Source of the DNA: Sphagnum compactum
Lineage: Eukaryota; Bryophyta; Sphagnopsida; Sphagnales
Direction of reading: 5' to 3'
Length of the DNA stretch: 64,000 nt
Assembly: GCA_965153455.1 (NCBI GenBank)
Contig: OZ234495.1
Coordinates: forward strand, 24,052,875-24,116,874
The notes under the pieces are model-generated. The model made no database searches. It was not told the DNA's origin and was given only the letters and a program-made list of their open reading frames with translations. Positions 1-11,535 of this stretch are shown here, piece after piece. A program made the translations under genes and the position numbers. Position 1 is the stretch's first letter. Each line of letters begins with the position of its first letter.

Positions 1-339
1 CTTTCCATTCCCTTCTTGCAACACATCCCCCCTTGTGCTAACCAGATGAGCTTTTCCTCCTAGCTCAGTCAGTAGCCTAGTATAAGTGTCAAAATTGTGT
101 AGGCTGATCTTTTTTGCCATGACCCCCTCTGAATTTTCCAAGATCATTCTACTTGACATTAATAATTGATAATCAAATTTAAATTCTCACAGTAATACCA
201 CCAACAAAATCAGACCTTAACATGGACTTTCTTAATACAAAATGTACACCCAATACCATACCAAAGATCGGACACTCAAGCAAACCAAGACCCACTGGTT
301 AATCTCCAATTAACCCGTGGCTCTAGTTTTTTGAAAATA
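1..339. other. Intergenic sequence, no gene seen
   Basis: AT-rich sequence with no convincing coding potential on either strand. The part after about position 300 begins to resemble the flank of the second germin-like gene near 21640. Confidence 0.5.
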
Positions 340-921
340 AAAATGGGAACCCAAAATTCCAGGTCTGACCTTAAAAATTTCAGATGAACCGCTTCTGGTT
401 GCAAAACTGTTGGTCCAAAAATCAAACCCAATTCCAGTTTGGTTTAAACTTGATATGAAAGTCTAGAACTGGAACCTTCAAATCTAACTAACCAAATCAG
501 GTAACCGCTGACCATTGGTACAAAACCAAGTAAGTCTTCTTTGGGCACCATCAAATTTAAGACGCTTTCTTAGATGTAAGTACATTCAAATTTGACGTAT
601 TGTAATGTTTGAAACAACAATTAAGATTATAACCATGTACATGTAAGGCAAAAACAAATTCAAATGATTTTATGATTGTTTGAACAAATTACATGATCAG
701 TCCATTGACATGATTCATCATCATCATCTAAAACGCAAAATTCCAAAATTCTTGACTAAACAAATAAATTAATTAAGCCTCTTGCTCAACACTTGCAAGA
801 TTGGTGTTGTAGAAATCTGTAAGGTCACACAGGCAAAAAAATTGAAGAACTAGTAGAGATTACAGCCAGCTGACTGTTTCATGCACAGCTTGGAAGTAGA
901 CTCTAGTCCATAAATACCAAG

Positions 922-1870
922 TCACACGGAAGGAAGAGAGGCTTGGAGATATTTGAGCGCTTTGGCATTTATTCCCAGGGACGTCTCCAGCACTGCATCG
1001 GGGATGTTGCTCCCCAGCAACTGGTTTGCTACAAATAATAACGCAGGATCCTGCGACGTCAGAGCGTTCAAGGAAGCGGCATGTGTAGTACCTACGTTGA
1101 TTTGGAAATGGATTGTGCCTTTTGGGAAGACGTACATGTCTCCCACTTGCAGCGTCTCTGCGTACAGCACACCTTCGTAGCTCACGAATCCCGTGTAAAT
1201 GGTGCCTTCCAGCACGTACAATGTCTCCGAAGCCAAAGGATGGGTATGGGGAGGAATAACTCCCCCCGGACCGAAATCCAGTCGGACGTGGGAGATGCCG
1301 AGCGTGTTGAGAGCTGGGTACTCGAACACAGTTGCAAATGTTGCGGAGGCCTTTATACCGGTGGTAGAGACATTCGCTGTTCAATACATCACCAAATGGC
1401 CCAATTCAGCAAGATATGAGACATGAGTGTTAAATTTTCAGTCCTGTTAGAATGCGATCGGTACATCATCAGCTGGACTAGCATACAAGAAACGCAATCA
1501 TCTGTGACGTGCTGGCCAATTATACAAACATGTTTGTAATGGCAAAGTTGAAAGCTGTTATGTCGAGTAGCGAATTACCAGCTGTACGGAGGCCCGTGAA
1601 GAGGAAGTCTTTGGAAGTAACATTTGCGCTGCGCTTGCAAGGAAAGCCATTGACTTTTAGAGGATTGGTGGGGGACAGATCTGCCACGCAGAAATCCTGC
1701 AATTGATCTGGATCCGAGGCTTGCACCATGGTCGACGTCATTGCAGCCATGATGATTAGTAGTGCGAGCGCAGTGCACGCAAACACATGATGCACGAGAT
1801 TTGCACCCCATAGTGAGCTCCAAGCTTGGCCGCTATAGGAGCGTGGATGATCAGTACTGTAATTCTTCAT
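922..1870 (-). CDS. Germin-like protein (cupin), copy 1
   Basis: Secreted cupin of the plant germin family; such proteins are oligomeric, manganese-binding apoplastic proteins with oxalate oxidase or superoxide dismutase activity in some members. Two exons: 1870-1579 and 1376-922, with a GT-AG intron of 202 bases in phase 1; the product is 248 residues. The first ~51 residues carry a hydrophobic segment and the mature protein probably starts at Ser52 in the family-typical SDPDQLQDFC context. Cys61 and Cys78 are the usual disulfide pair. Cupin box 1 holds His141, His143 and Glu148; box 2 (PKGTIHFQIN) holds His187, so all four metal ligands are present. The N-terminal leader before the hydrophobic core (~24 residues) is longer than usual. 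A TATA box lies about 265 bases upstream of the ATG. Enzymatic activity cannot be told from sequence. The near-identical partner is at 20105-21053 on the other strand. Confidence 0.92.
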
Positions 1871-2131
1871 GGCTGCAGCTTACTATGAAAGCTCAGGGAC
1901 TTATCGAAATCAGTTGTAACTCTAGATCTAGTGCAGCTGGGTTGGCAAGCCTGAAGAGAGTATGTATGGTTATGTAACTGAGTGTATGAACTAGTACAAG
2001 CTGGAGCTCCTGGATAATTCCGTGTGTGAGATGTGAGAAAGAGCGAAGTTTATCCCTGTCAGAAGTGGCCTCTTAGAACTACACTGAATACTATGCCGGT
2101 GGTGTTTGATGTATGACAATTCAGCATCCGT

Positions 2132-2142
2132 TTTATATATAG
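2132..2142 (-). promoter_or_regulatory. TATA box of germin-like gene copy 1
   Basis: CTATATATAAAA read on the minus strand, about 265 bases before the start codon. The same box stands at the same distance in copy 2 (19834-19845), so the core promoter was duplicated with the gene. Confidence 0.6.
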
Positions 2143-2269
2143 TACTGCACACAAAGCAAGCACACGCGTAATTATGTGACCAGAATGAAAATTCTCAATC
2201 TTCAATGTCAAGATGATGTCAAGTGTGATTGACTGTCGAAAGAGGACTGTGCAGGCTCGGGGCTATTGT

Positions 2270-2460
2270 GTTTAGGAGTTCCAAGCAACTTCCCTCGAGC
2301 TTTCAAGGAACCTACTTGGAACAGTGTACAGGTTTGTAGAATTGGAACTAGAACTAAAACCGAAGTTAAATCAAAACTGGACCTAGGTTACATGTTTTTT
2401 AAAAAGAAAATGTAAGTCTAGAACCATGGCTAACGAACTAATAAGTAAAAGTTTTGGTAT
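2270..2460. repeat. Dispersed repeat, related to 5930-6150
   Basis: A segment running from a 'CAAGCAACT' motif through an ACCTACTTG motif into GAACTAGAAC and 'ATGGCTAAC' motifs recurs in the same order and orientation at about 5930-6150. The two are clearly related but diverged. No coding potential is seen. Confidence 0.5.
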
Positions 2461-2744
2461 GGGCTACTTGAAATCGGATGATGTAATTTATTGGTATGGT
2501 AGTATATTCCTTGTTTCAATTACCTTACCCTAGGGTCAATTTTTAAAATAAATAATCCTTAAAATAGTGAAATGATTTTTTATGAAAATATGAAGTTGAG
2601 TTGTGGAAAACCATTATAATTATCTCCAGCTAAAATCTATATAATTTCACTCCTTGAGTGACAATATGATAGTAGATCATGAAATAATAATAAATTCAAA
2701 TTTGCAAAAACGAATTCATGTTTTGGAAATTAATAATAGTTCAT

Positions 2745-4000
2745 TTTGTCAATGTGGAAATGGACCCTAGGATACGGTAATAACTTGATGGAGGGGGTGC
2801 CTCCCAAGTTCAATAAATATTCTTTTTTTTGGTTTTTGGTGTGATGAGCCAGTTTTGATTGGTACATCACCCAGAAAAATAAAGTTGAATTTATGGAGTC
2901 TCCCTAAAGTAGAAGGTTATATTTTGGAAGTCTGGCTCACTTCCTCCCCTTTGGTGCACCTAATAAGTGATAGGAGGACAGCATTTTCCAAAACATACAT
3001 GGGATAAAAATGAGGTACTATTGGGAACATGTTCAGGCACCGATTGGAAACTTCGAGGACATATTGCAAACTTGATAGGAACAAGGAAAAAGTTGAAAAA
3101 TCCCTTCCAAAGTTCCCCAAACCCGAAAGGAAAAAATCAGGGGCCCCTTGAGTGCATGCTGAGTCTTTCCATTGGCCGCATAAAAAGTTGATTTTTGAAA
3201 TGGTTTGTCACCATTTTCAACCTAGCTAGGCTAACGGAAGGTTGGTGGAATATGAGTAAGTTTTGGGGTACTTATTGTTGCTTCTATTAACCCCCCACAA
3301 TTTTTTTTCCCTTAAAGGAGCCATTTGATTGGCCCATCACCAGTATGTTTGAAACATGGGGAACTCCTCATTGACATAGAAACCTAAATGTACTTCCCTC
3401 CCCAAAATAAGAACATGCTTTCTCATGCTTCCCTCTGCGCTCTGTCCTCTCACACACCCCTCGGCCCTTGAGAATCTATACATATATAGATGGAAGTTGA
3501 GCAATGGCAGAACAATATCAGATGAAAAATGCAATGCGATGTCTTAAGAATGAAATTGTGAGCTTGGGGAACATATTGGGGAAATGATGGGAACACATTA
3601 AGAAGAAAGAAAAATTGAAAAATCCCACTTTCCCCACTCCCAAACCCAAAAGACACAAAAACTTGCTACCCAGACTGCATGCGGAGTCTTCCCATTGGCT
3701 CGCATGGAAGTTTTATTCTCAAAACCGTTGATTACCTTTTACAGCTTGGACTAGTACCTGGTCTAAGTCCGGGGTATGTATGTGCGGCATTACTACCTTG
3801 GCAACTTGGACACTAATTATATTATTTTCATAAAAAAAGTTGAATTTTCAAAAATAATGTATTTCAAAGAGAATTTTCTTTTAAGGAAATTGAGGAATCT
3901 TCCGGAATATTCTGTTTTTTGAAATGAAAATCTCAGAATTAGTTAAATACTCGACAAATGTGTGTTGAACTGGACCTGCTAGTCTCATACTGGCTACCAA
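2745..4000. repeat. Direct-repeat module D1
   Basis: Several blocks here recur in the same order and orientation at 17590-18600: the GTGTGGAAA..GACCCTAG block, the block around GGAGCCATTTG and GGCCCATCACC, the ACTTCCCTCC..CATGCTTCCC block, and the GACAAATGTGTGTTGAA block. A further part, around TGATGCCATGCTGGTGTG, sits at 5610-5750 here and at 18695-18830 in the other copy, so the left copy has been split by other repeats. D1 also has an internal duplication (about 3020-3240 versus 3560-3760). No gene is recognised. Confidence 0.7.
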
Positions 4001-4261
4001 AGGCATGAACTTTCTTGGACTGTCAGGGGCACTTTATAAGTACTGCAAATAGTCTTTGAGGTTACAATTTGCAGTCCTCCATTTTCGTAAGACTTTGTGC
4101 GTTAATTTTGGGCATTTGTATTTAAGACAATTCTTTTCTATTTGTGGGTGTCACAGGCTAAATTATCCAGAAAAAGTTCAAGTCAAAAGATAACTAAAAC
4201 TTTCAAACTAACCAATTGCATAATACATTGGATCCTTGAAAGGGGAGTTAAGACACCCTGT

Positions 4262-4690
4262 GCTCCCTTCCACATGGTGCCTGGGCATGTAGCCAACAAG
4301 GTGAGGACAATCACTCAATAGTTAACAATTGGTTAATGCAAACAAGAAATTTTTCAATAGAAAATAGGCGCTTGAAAATATTATCAGTCACTTTGATCTC
4401 AAATTTGTCTTTTTGACTAAAAGAGTGTCATTAAAAAGACACATAAGGAATATGAACACCCCTCTTGTCTCCAAAGATTCTCAGAAACTGGCTCCCTTCC
4501 ACATGGTGTCTGAGCATGTAGCCAACAAGGTGAGGACAATCACTGAATAGTTAAAAATTGGTTAATGCAAACAAGAAATTCAATCCAAGTTTTTAATAGA
4601 AATAGGCGCTTGAAGATATTATCAGTCATTTTGATCTCAAATTTGTCTTTTTGACTAAAGAGTGTCCTTGAAAAGATCACCATAGAAATG
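4262..4690. repeat. Tandem direct repeat, two ~235-base units, third partial at 5443
   Basis: Two long, closely similar units start at CTCCCTTCCACATGGTG (about 4262 and 4493) and run through GTAGCCAACAAGGTGAGGAC and the TTGACTAAA block. A third, partial copy begins near 5446, after the 51-base minisatellite. No open reading frame follows the unit. Confidence 0.75.
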
Positions 4691-5043
4691 TGAATGTAGA
4701 ACATAAACGGGTTTAGGACCGAAACTATGTATGTTTATTACATAGCTATGGAAATCTATGTTTTTGGTTGTACAACTATTTTTTCACCCTTCTATTGTCT
4801 ATGCATAACTAGTATGCCACACCATTCTCCTACCATGAACAAAACATCAAAATCATTCAAAATCAAAAGCTCGAATCCTTTCACAATTCTTATTCCAACA
4901 AATTTTGCATTCATCCCCCAAAGTCTTTCTATCAAGTGAAGGCCCCTTTCAAGGTCACAAACACCCTCTTATATACTATCCAAAAGGAAATTAATTAAGA
5001 AATTTCCTAAAGTTAATATACCACATGGTTCCCCATGCGATTT

Positions 5044-5322
5044 CACATAAAATAATCAAAAGAAAGACTAACCATATGGTGTGTGTGACTTTCACAATAA
5101 ACTAATCAAAAGAAAGTCTAAACACATGGTGTGTGCGTGACTTTCACATATACTAATCAAAAGAAAGTCTAAACACATGGTGTGTGCGTGACTTTCACAT
5201 AAACTATCAAAAGAAAGTCTAAACACATGGTGTGTGCGTGACTTTCACATATACTAATAAAAAAAAAGTCTAAACACATGGTGTGTGCGTGACTTTCACA
5301 TAAACTAATCAAAAGAAAGTCA
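5044..5322. repeat. Minisatellite, ~51-base unit, five copies
   Basis: The unit contains AAAAGAAAGTCTAAACAC followed by ATGGTGTGTGCGTGACTTTC. Successive copies of 'AACACATGG' start at 5121, 5172, 5222 and 5273, giving spacings of 51, 50 and 51. The first copy is more diverged and the last is cut short. It splits the copies of the larger direct repeat around it. Confidence 0.9.
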
Positions 5323-8300
5323 ATGGTGCACATGACCAAACTAAATTATTAAATCTTATAAGTAAATCCTTAATTAATTCCGTAGGTAACTCTATCAAGT
5401 TACATGAACACTCCTCTCATCTCTAAGGATTTCTCAAAAACTTGCTCCCTTCCACTTGGTGCCTGGGCATGTAGGCAACAAGTTGAGGACAATCACTGAG
5501 GAGTTAAAATTGGTTAATGCAAATAAGAAATTCAATCATGACACCCACTAATACATCACATAATACAATCCACATGGCACTATCACATTGATAGTAGGTA
5601 AGTTTCTTCCTGATGCCATGCTGGTGTGTTTTGCGGATAATTCCTTGATTGGGCTAGTCCTTGTCTAGTGACTGAGCCTTCACATCTGTATACATTAACC
5701 TATATGTTTTTAATAACAAATTAATTTAAGAAGCGTCCCGATCAGAGTTTCCTATAAGAGAAGGTCCCGCTATGTGGACCTGCCAGCGAGACCTTCCCCT
5801 GCGTGAAGCAATGGCACTTTTTCTTTGTTTTTTGAAGTGACTAGTTGTAAAAGTGGACCTTCTGAAATCCGGGCCTGTACCTCCTGAACAGGGTTCTTAT
5901 CAGTGTTGGGCAATTACCACTGAAGTGCCTTTGAGGCTTCAAGCAACTGACCTGGAACTTTCTAGGTACCTACTTGAAACTGGTTCCAGATTCCTACAAT
6001 TAGCATTGGAATCACAACCGGGAATTTTTTGATTCTAGGAATCAGAATTAGAACTAGAACCCAAGTTGAAAAGCCATGTGTCAAACGGAAACAAGTGTAG
6101 AATAATGGCTAACCAACGAATAACAGTAGTTTTGGTTTTGGTTTATCAGAAATTGAACAGTAACCTGGTTTGATTTTGTAACTGGAACCGGATTCTGAAT
6201 TATCTTTTTTGATTTTAAAATAACTACATCTGGAATTAGGTTCTAGGTTAGACATGTAAGTTTGGAACTGGAACATGAACTGAGAGAAATAGTTACAAAA
6301 TAAAATCAGAATGGAGGTTTCTTTGCCCAACACTAGCATTATGTTTTGGGTGAGAAACTTCACATGTTGGAAAATATAAAAACCGCCTGCAACTCTCTGA
6401 AAGGGGTGTTTTTGAAATTCTATCAAAACCATTCACCAGGAAAGTAGGGGAAAATGGCTGAGTTTGCCACAGTTAAACTATGTTATCCTACAGTGCTACT
6501 GAAAATTAGCAGGATTCTAAAAAAAAATGAACTTCCTCCTATCTGTCCAGTATCCCAACCTGGATAAGTCCTCCAATGGATGGTTGCCAATGTGACTACA
6601 CCACAACATATACATGAAAGATGAAAAATCTTAAGCATTCTTTCATGTTGTAAGTAGTTGAGGCCATGTTTGGTGAATTAATCTTTAGAAATTCTCTTCA
6701 ATTTCTAACCATTGAAAAAGAAAAAGGAATTTGTGCTGAAATATTCTTTTTCCAAAACATGTTTTGCAAAACAGGGAGAATTTTCCACAATAATAGTCAT
6801 GGTAAGAAGCTAAAACATTAAAACAAAAGTTTCGTCGTTAAATAATCCTCAAAATAGTGAAATGAAATTTTATGAAAATATGAAGTTGAAATGTTGAAAA
6901 TCATCATAATTATCATACGCTACACTTTGAATAATTTCACGACTCATATCACAATAGTATAGTAATCTTAATGTAAAACTTTAAATCTCAACTTGAAACC
7001 CCTTGTAAGATGACAATATGTTAAAAATTCTATTTATAACATAACACCGCACACAAAAGACAAAAGATAATCATTAAATTTCAATAGAAAAGATCAAATA
7101 TATGACAAATGTCATATTGACACATGATATATGACATACATCATTTGAAATATTTATTAAATTATCATACAAGCTTTTCGACTAAAATACAAAACCTTAA
7201 ATTATCATACAAGCTTTTGACTTGATACTTCATTATTTATGAAAGTTTGAAATTGAAATTTTTGTTGACTTTATTACTTTCATCGGCTCTCTAATCAAGC
7301 CACCCAGACTAACATTGTTATTATTGTAACACATGCCAAATAGGAGAATACTTCAATTTTGTTGTTCAAAGTCTTTCTAATAATTAGTTGTCAGTGAACA
7401 ATGTTTGAAAGAGAACAATGCACATGGATTTGAGAAATTTAGGAAAATGAGGTGATGATAAAGGGTTAATGAACAAGCTCTTCCTCACTAAATAGTTTTA
7501 TGCTGTTCATATGACTCCAACCCTTTTCATGGAGTAACATCTTAAAGTTAGTATTGGCAATGGGGAACTAAATGCTATTAGAACTTGAATATATATATAT
7601 ATATATATATATATCTTGGTTTGTGAAGTAATTATTAGTTTTTTATCATACTTGAACTTAGATGGGAGCTTGTCAAATTACAAAAGTTGTTTGCTGAAAT
7701 TTTACTCATTAAAATAAAAAGGAACATGCAAAATACTTTCAAATATAATTTACAAAAAATGTTAAGTCTATATAAATCTATTACAAAAAATTATAAGTGA
7801 TACCAAAACTAAAATAAAAAAAAGTATAGATACATTATTATTTTCAACAAGCAACCATTCAAAATATCAAAAATAGACTTTAAACAACACTCAACTACAT
7901 AAAAAAACATAAAAACCCTAGCTTTTAAAAAAAATGGTTCTTAGTGGATTCAATACTAAAAATCTATCTTATACACAATAACTTGAAAGAATAGAACAAG
8001 TTAACTAACCATTACCAAAATATGCATGGGGTCCAAGCATAATAAAGTATGCCCAAAAAATATTCCTAAAAAAATTTAATTTAAAAAAGAAGTCTTGTTT
8101 TAACATTCACATTCAAAAAGATAATAAAAACTTATTTAAGTTGCATTTTGAAATCATAGAACATTTCATTGAGTTTATTGTAAGTTGAACATATAATTTG
8201 AAAATAAATTGTATAAGAAAAGTGGATGAAAATTATGTTCTAAATTGGTTGGTGTTCAAAATTTTCAAAATACTTTTACATTAAAATTTTGATAGATTAT

Positions 8301-8916
8301 GACTATAATATGAAAAGTTGATGTTATATTATCAACTTGAAAGTATAATGATTCCAATTGATGTCTTACTTTCATGTACGTGTAACTCTATTTTGCAGAA
8401 CTATGATTCGTACTTTCTAGTACTTACATCTCAAAAAAAGTCCTTAAATGCATATTAAAACATGTGTTTCTTTAATATTATACAATGAAATCAAAGAATT
8501 TCTTAGTGTTGATCATTGACTAAATAATATTCATGAATTCAATATGTTAAGGTATATTTATGGATACTTTCCAAAAATGAAAATGTCTTTGATTAGCATA
8601 CTTTACCATGCTTATGCCTTGGGTTTGTTGCCTACTACAACAAAATATGGTAAAATCATTCATCATCAAACATTTACTTATCATTGAACAATTTCCAATA
8701 TTTCCCTTGTTCCTTAATCAAATGGAGCCATTTTTGAATCATTGGACATGCAAATTGGAGGGCTCACATGTTCTTTGAACATCAGAAGCAAAGGAACAAC
8801 ACTGAAAACACATGAAAAGGGTGAGTGATAGTTTGCTTCAAAAAATTGCAAAAATGGCTTAAGGCTTTCCCTAGTTTTAGCCTTATATGTTTCTCATTTT
8901 TAGTTCATTTTGATTG
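5323..8916. other. Intergenic, AT-rich, no gene recognised
   Basis: Holds the partial repeat at 5446-5540, the tail of module D1 (5610-5750), a dispersed repeat (5930-6150, like 2270-2460), a (TA)n microsatellite at 7589-7614, and otherwise very AT-rich sequence with no supported coding region. About 8700-8815 resembles 10325-10430 on the far side of the element at 8917-10168. Confidence 0.5.
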
Positions 8917-9220
8917 CACTACAAGAAATCACAGTTTTTCAAAAGGTTCAATTCGACCAAAATGTTCACATCGACTAAAAAATGTTCATTTTGACTAAAG
9001 GCATGGGGCCTGAAAGACACATGGTTCTTTTAGTTAGTTCTTTTGACTAAAGTGACCATATTAACCAAATGTTAAGTTGTATATTTAATCAAAAAGGATA
9101 ATTTTTTAAAATGGTCCATCAAGATGTCCCTAACTTAGTCAAATTGGCCATACTGAGTGGTAATGCTTAATCAAATTAGCCACATTAATTTGGTTAGTTA
9201 GCCTACTTGATATGCTTATT

Positions 9221-9590
9221 AAGCAACCTACCTACCTACTTACCTGCAACCTATTTACCAACATCCTACCTATGTCCTACCTACCTGCTACTATCTACCT
9301 ACCTAGCTTTTATTTATTTACCTACCTACCAATTTATTTACCATCTTAACTACCTATTATCTATTTATCCACCTACCTACCATCTACCTAATTACCTATC
9401 TATTTATTTATCTACTTACCTACTATCTACTTACTTAAACATCTACCTACCTATCTATTTACCTACCTACCTACTTATTATCTATCTACTTACCTATTTA
9501 ATATTTACTTACCTATTTATTTTATTATCTACCTATATCTTTGTATATACCTACCTATTATTTACTTACCTATCTATCTAGTTAGGTATT
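9221..9590 (+). repeat. Degenerate TACC/CTAC tract
   Basis: About 370 bases of CCTA, TACC and CTAT short repeats with drifting register. It gives a spurious 124-residue Tyr/Leu/Pro/Thr reading frame. The reverse-complement motif recurs at 9840-9925. Confidence 0.9.
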
Positions 9591-9707
9591 TACTTTTCTA
9601 TTTATGAAAAGAATTAAAGTTCAAATGTTGTTATACACATTAACAAAAAAATTCATGGAAGTTCAAGGAAACATGTTAAATGTAATTGGTATCATATTGT
9701 TTTACAA

Positions 9708-9776
9708 AGTGGTGGGGTTGTTTAATGGTCAAGACATTGGTGTGAAACCAAGGAGACCAAGTTTCAATCCCCTTTA
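9708..9776 (+). other. tRNA-like sequence inside element E1
   Basis: GGGGTTGTTTAATGGTCAAG resembles a Pol III A box region and GTTTCAATCCCC resembles a B box, about 50 bases apart. An anticodon-like stem TTGG/CCAA is present, but acceptor and T stems do not pair well. This is better read as a tRNA-derived (SINE-like) relic or Pol III promoter than as a working tRNA. Confidence 0.35.
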
Positions 9777-10168
9777 CCAACATATATTATGTAGAATATG
9801 TATTCATATATATATCGTGTACATGTGTGTAAATGTATAGTACTTAGGTGGGTTGTGGAGAAGTAGGTAGAAGGCCATGGTGGGTAAGTAGGTGATGGGA
9901 GAGTGGGTAGGTAGGTAATTATTATTTATTTATTATTTATATTTTTATATTTAAAAATTGAACTATTTTTTTAATTTTTTTTTGTTGGCCCAATTTTTGC
10001 TGTCTGATTTGATTAGTCAAAAAAACCATTTTATGGTCAATCAAAACAACCACTAGTCAAGTTGAACGTGTTCAAATTGACTTGTCCAGTATGACTAAAT
10101 GGTCAAATTGACCAAATGTCAAAATGATTGGTTTTTGGTTTAGTTTTCCAAGATGATTTTTGGTAATG

Positions 10169-11535
10169 ATGATTTAAAACTTATGGGCACACCAACTGAC
10201 GTTTTACAAAACTTCTTTATATTCCAAACGCAAATATGCAATGATCCAAGGCTTGAAATTCAAAATTCTAATTTGTTTTAATTTATCCATGATGGAACAT
10301 TGAACCCCTTTACCCCAAACACCTTATATCTTCTCCATTCATTTATCAAATTGAGCAATTTTTGCGACATTATAAATGTTAGGTGGAGGACTACAAATGT
10401 TCTTTCAACTTTAGAAGTAGAAAAACAATGTGTGAGGATTCAACCTCCTTTGACTTCTAAAGTAATCACTCATTGGCCTAATTCAATCTCAAAATTTTGG
10501 TCAAATGTTTTTAAAATCATAACTTACATCAGGGTTACATGCATTTGTAAGGTTATGAATAGGATGACACACAAGTGTGGAAGACCTTCAATGGAACGTC
10601 AAATTTATAATGTTTGAATGTGAAGCTTATGCACACAAAATGGATGAGAAAAATACCAAACCTTGAGGCTGAAAACACATTTCTAAGCTTAGACTTCAAA
10701 TCTTATAATTTGATTGAAATATCAACAAGGAAATTTATCATTAACAAAAAACAACATTTTAAATAAATTAAAAAAACTACAATGGACAAAATTCAGCTAT
10801 CTTTCTAAAGTGAATTAATAAAACAAAATGTAAAGGTGTTAATCAACTTGTTGATGTTGAGGAATTTGGACATCATGAAGAGCTTCCATTTGAAAATATG
10901 ATACACAACATGACTTCATGTGAGACATCAATTTGTCCATATGTGTCTTTTCAATTTGGATGCAAATATTCCTTGCCATAAGAAATTGTACAATACATGT
11001 TGATAAAAAAATTACCATAGCAATCAACTAAGATTTTAAAAATACACCATAATATATAGCATGCGATTATATAACTATAATGTGAATGCAACTTATACAT
11101 CATAGTAGTATGACAAAAAATGAAATTTTACTTGTTAATTTGTGAAAACCCAATGACCAAAAACTATGAGCCAAAATTCATTTGTTAATGTGGGCCAAAT
11201 AAATCAGTAAATTCAATAGAATGGGGGGAAGGAAAAAAAAAAAAAACCTAAGTTTAATGTGTCACCAAAAAGTTATTAGAGGTGACCAAATGTAAAAAAC
11301 TGAAGATACCATTTTAATGTGCAACCAAAAGACAACACATGTCACCAATAAAATTCTAAAATATGATTTAATGTGGGTCTAAAAAATAAAAAGATTTGAC
11401 CAAATTTACATAGAATGGTTCACCCAATTCAATTACCCAAAATCTAGTTTCTGGTTGTATTCTCAAATTCTTCTCAATACTCAAGTTGCTTCTAAGCACT
11501 TACTCTCTACACTTCATTCCTATGGGGAAACATGA
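10169..11535. other. Intergenic 3' flank of the dioxygenase gene
   Basis: AT-rich sequence. The 105-residue frame at 10300-10617 has no recognisable domain, and its start resembles the repeat at 8700-8815. The last ~100 bases (11430-11535) are probably the 3' untranslated region of the minus-strand dioxygenase. Confidence 0.45.

Larger units (their letters stand above)
340..2250. repeat. Inverted-repeat arm A (germin-like gene copy 1)
   Basis: The reverse complement of this segment matches about 19729-21640 almost base for base through the gene, its promoter and about 240 bases of downstream flank, then with growing divergence to the outer edge. The inner edge is near the purine-rich stretch at 2230-2250. 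The arms face outward from a ~17.5 kb centre. The boundaries are judged by eye and could shift by tens of bases. Confidence 0.85.
8917..10168. mobile_element. Non-autonomous CACTA-ended element E1 with tRNA-like core
   Basis: The left end reads CACTACAAGAAATCACAG. The reverse complement of the right end reads CATTACCAAAAATCATC, matching at about 12 of the first 15 bases. Such ends are typical of CACTA (En/Spm) DNA transposons. Inside, a tract rich in CCTA/TACC lies left of centre (9221-9590), the opposite-strand motif (GGTAG) lies right of centre (9840-9925), and a tRNA-like sequence sits between. Subterminal parts on both sides carry repeated TTGACTAAA / GGTCAA motifs. No transposase is present. 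A related element lies at 54424-56534. Clear target-site duplications were not found, so the exact ends are tentative. Confidence 0.55.

Noticed and set aside
860-1384. 174-codon frame overlapping the germin-like exon 2 (and its twin at 20591-21115), plus opposite-strand frames
   Set aside because: It is another reading of the cupin exon. Silent changes in the cupin frame become amino-acid changes here, so this frame is not under constraint.
5044-5322. CRISPR-like spacing of the 51-base repeats
   Set aside because: Units follow each other without unique spacers and the sequence is eukaryotic; an ordinary minisatellite.
9207-9581. 124-codon frame rich in Tyr, Leu, Pro and Thr
   Set aside because: Produced entirely by the TACC/CTAC short repeat; no independent coding evidence.
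9708-9776. Functional tRNA gene (His-like anticodon GTG)
   Set aside because: The acceptor and T stems do not pair, and the T loop context is wrong.
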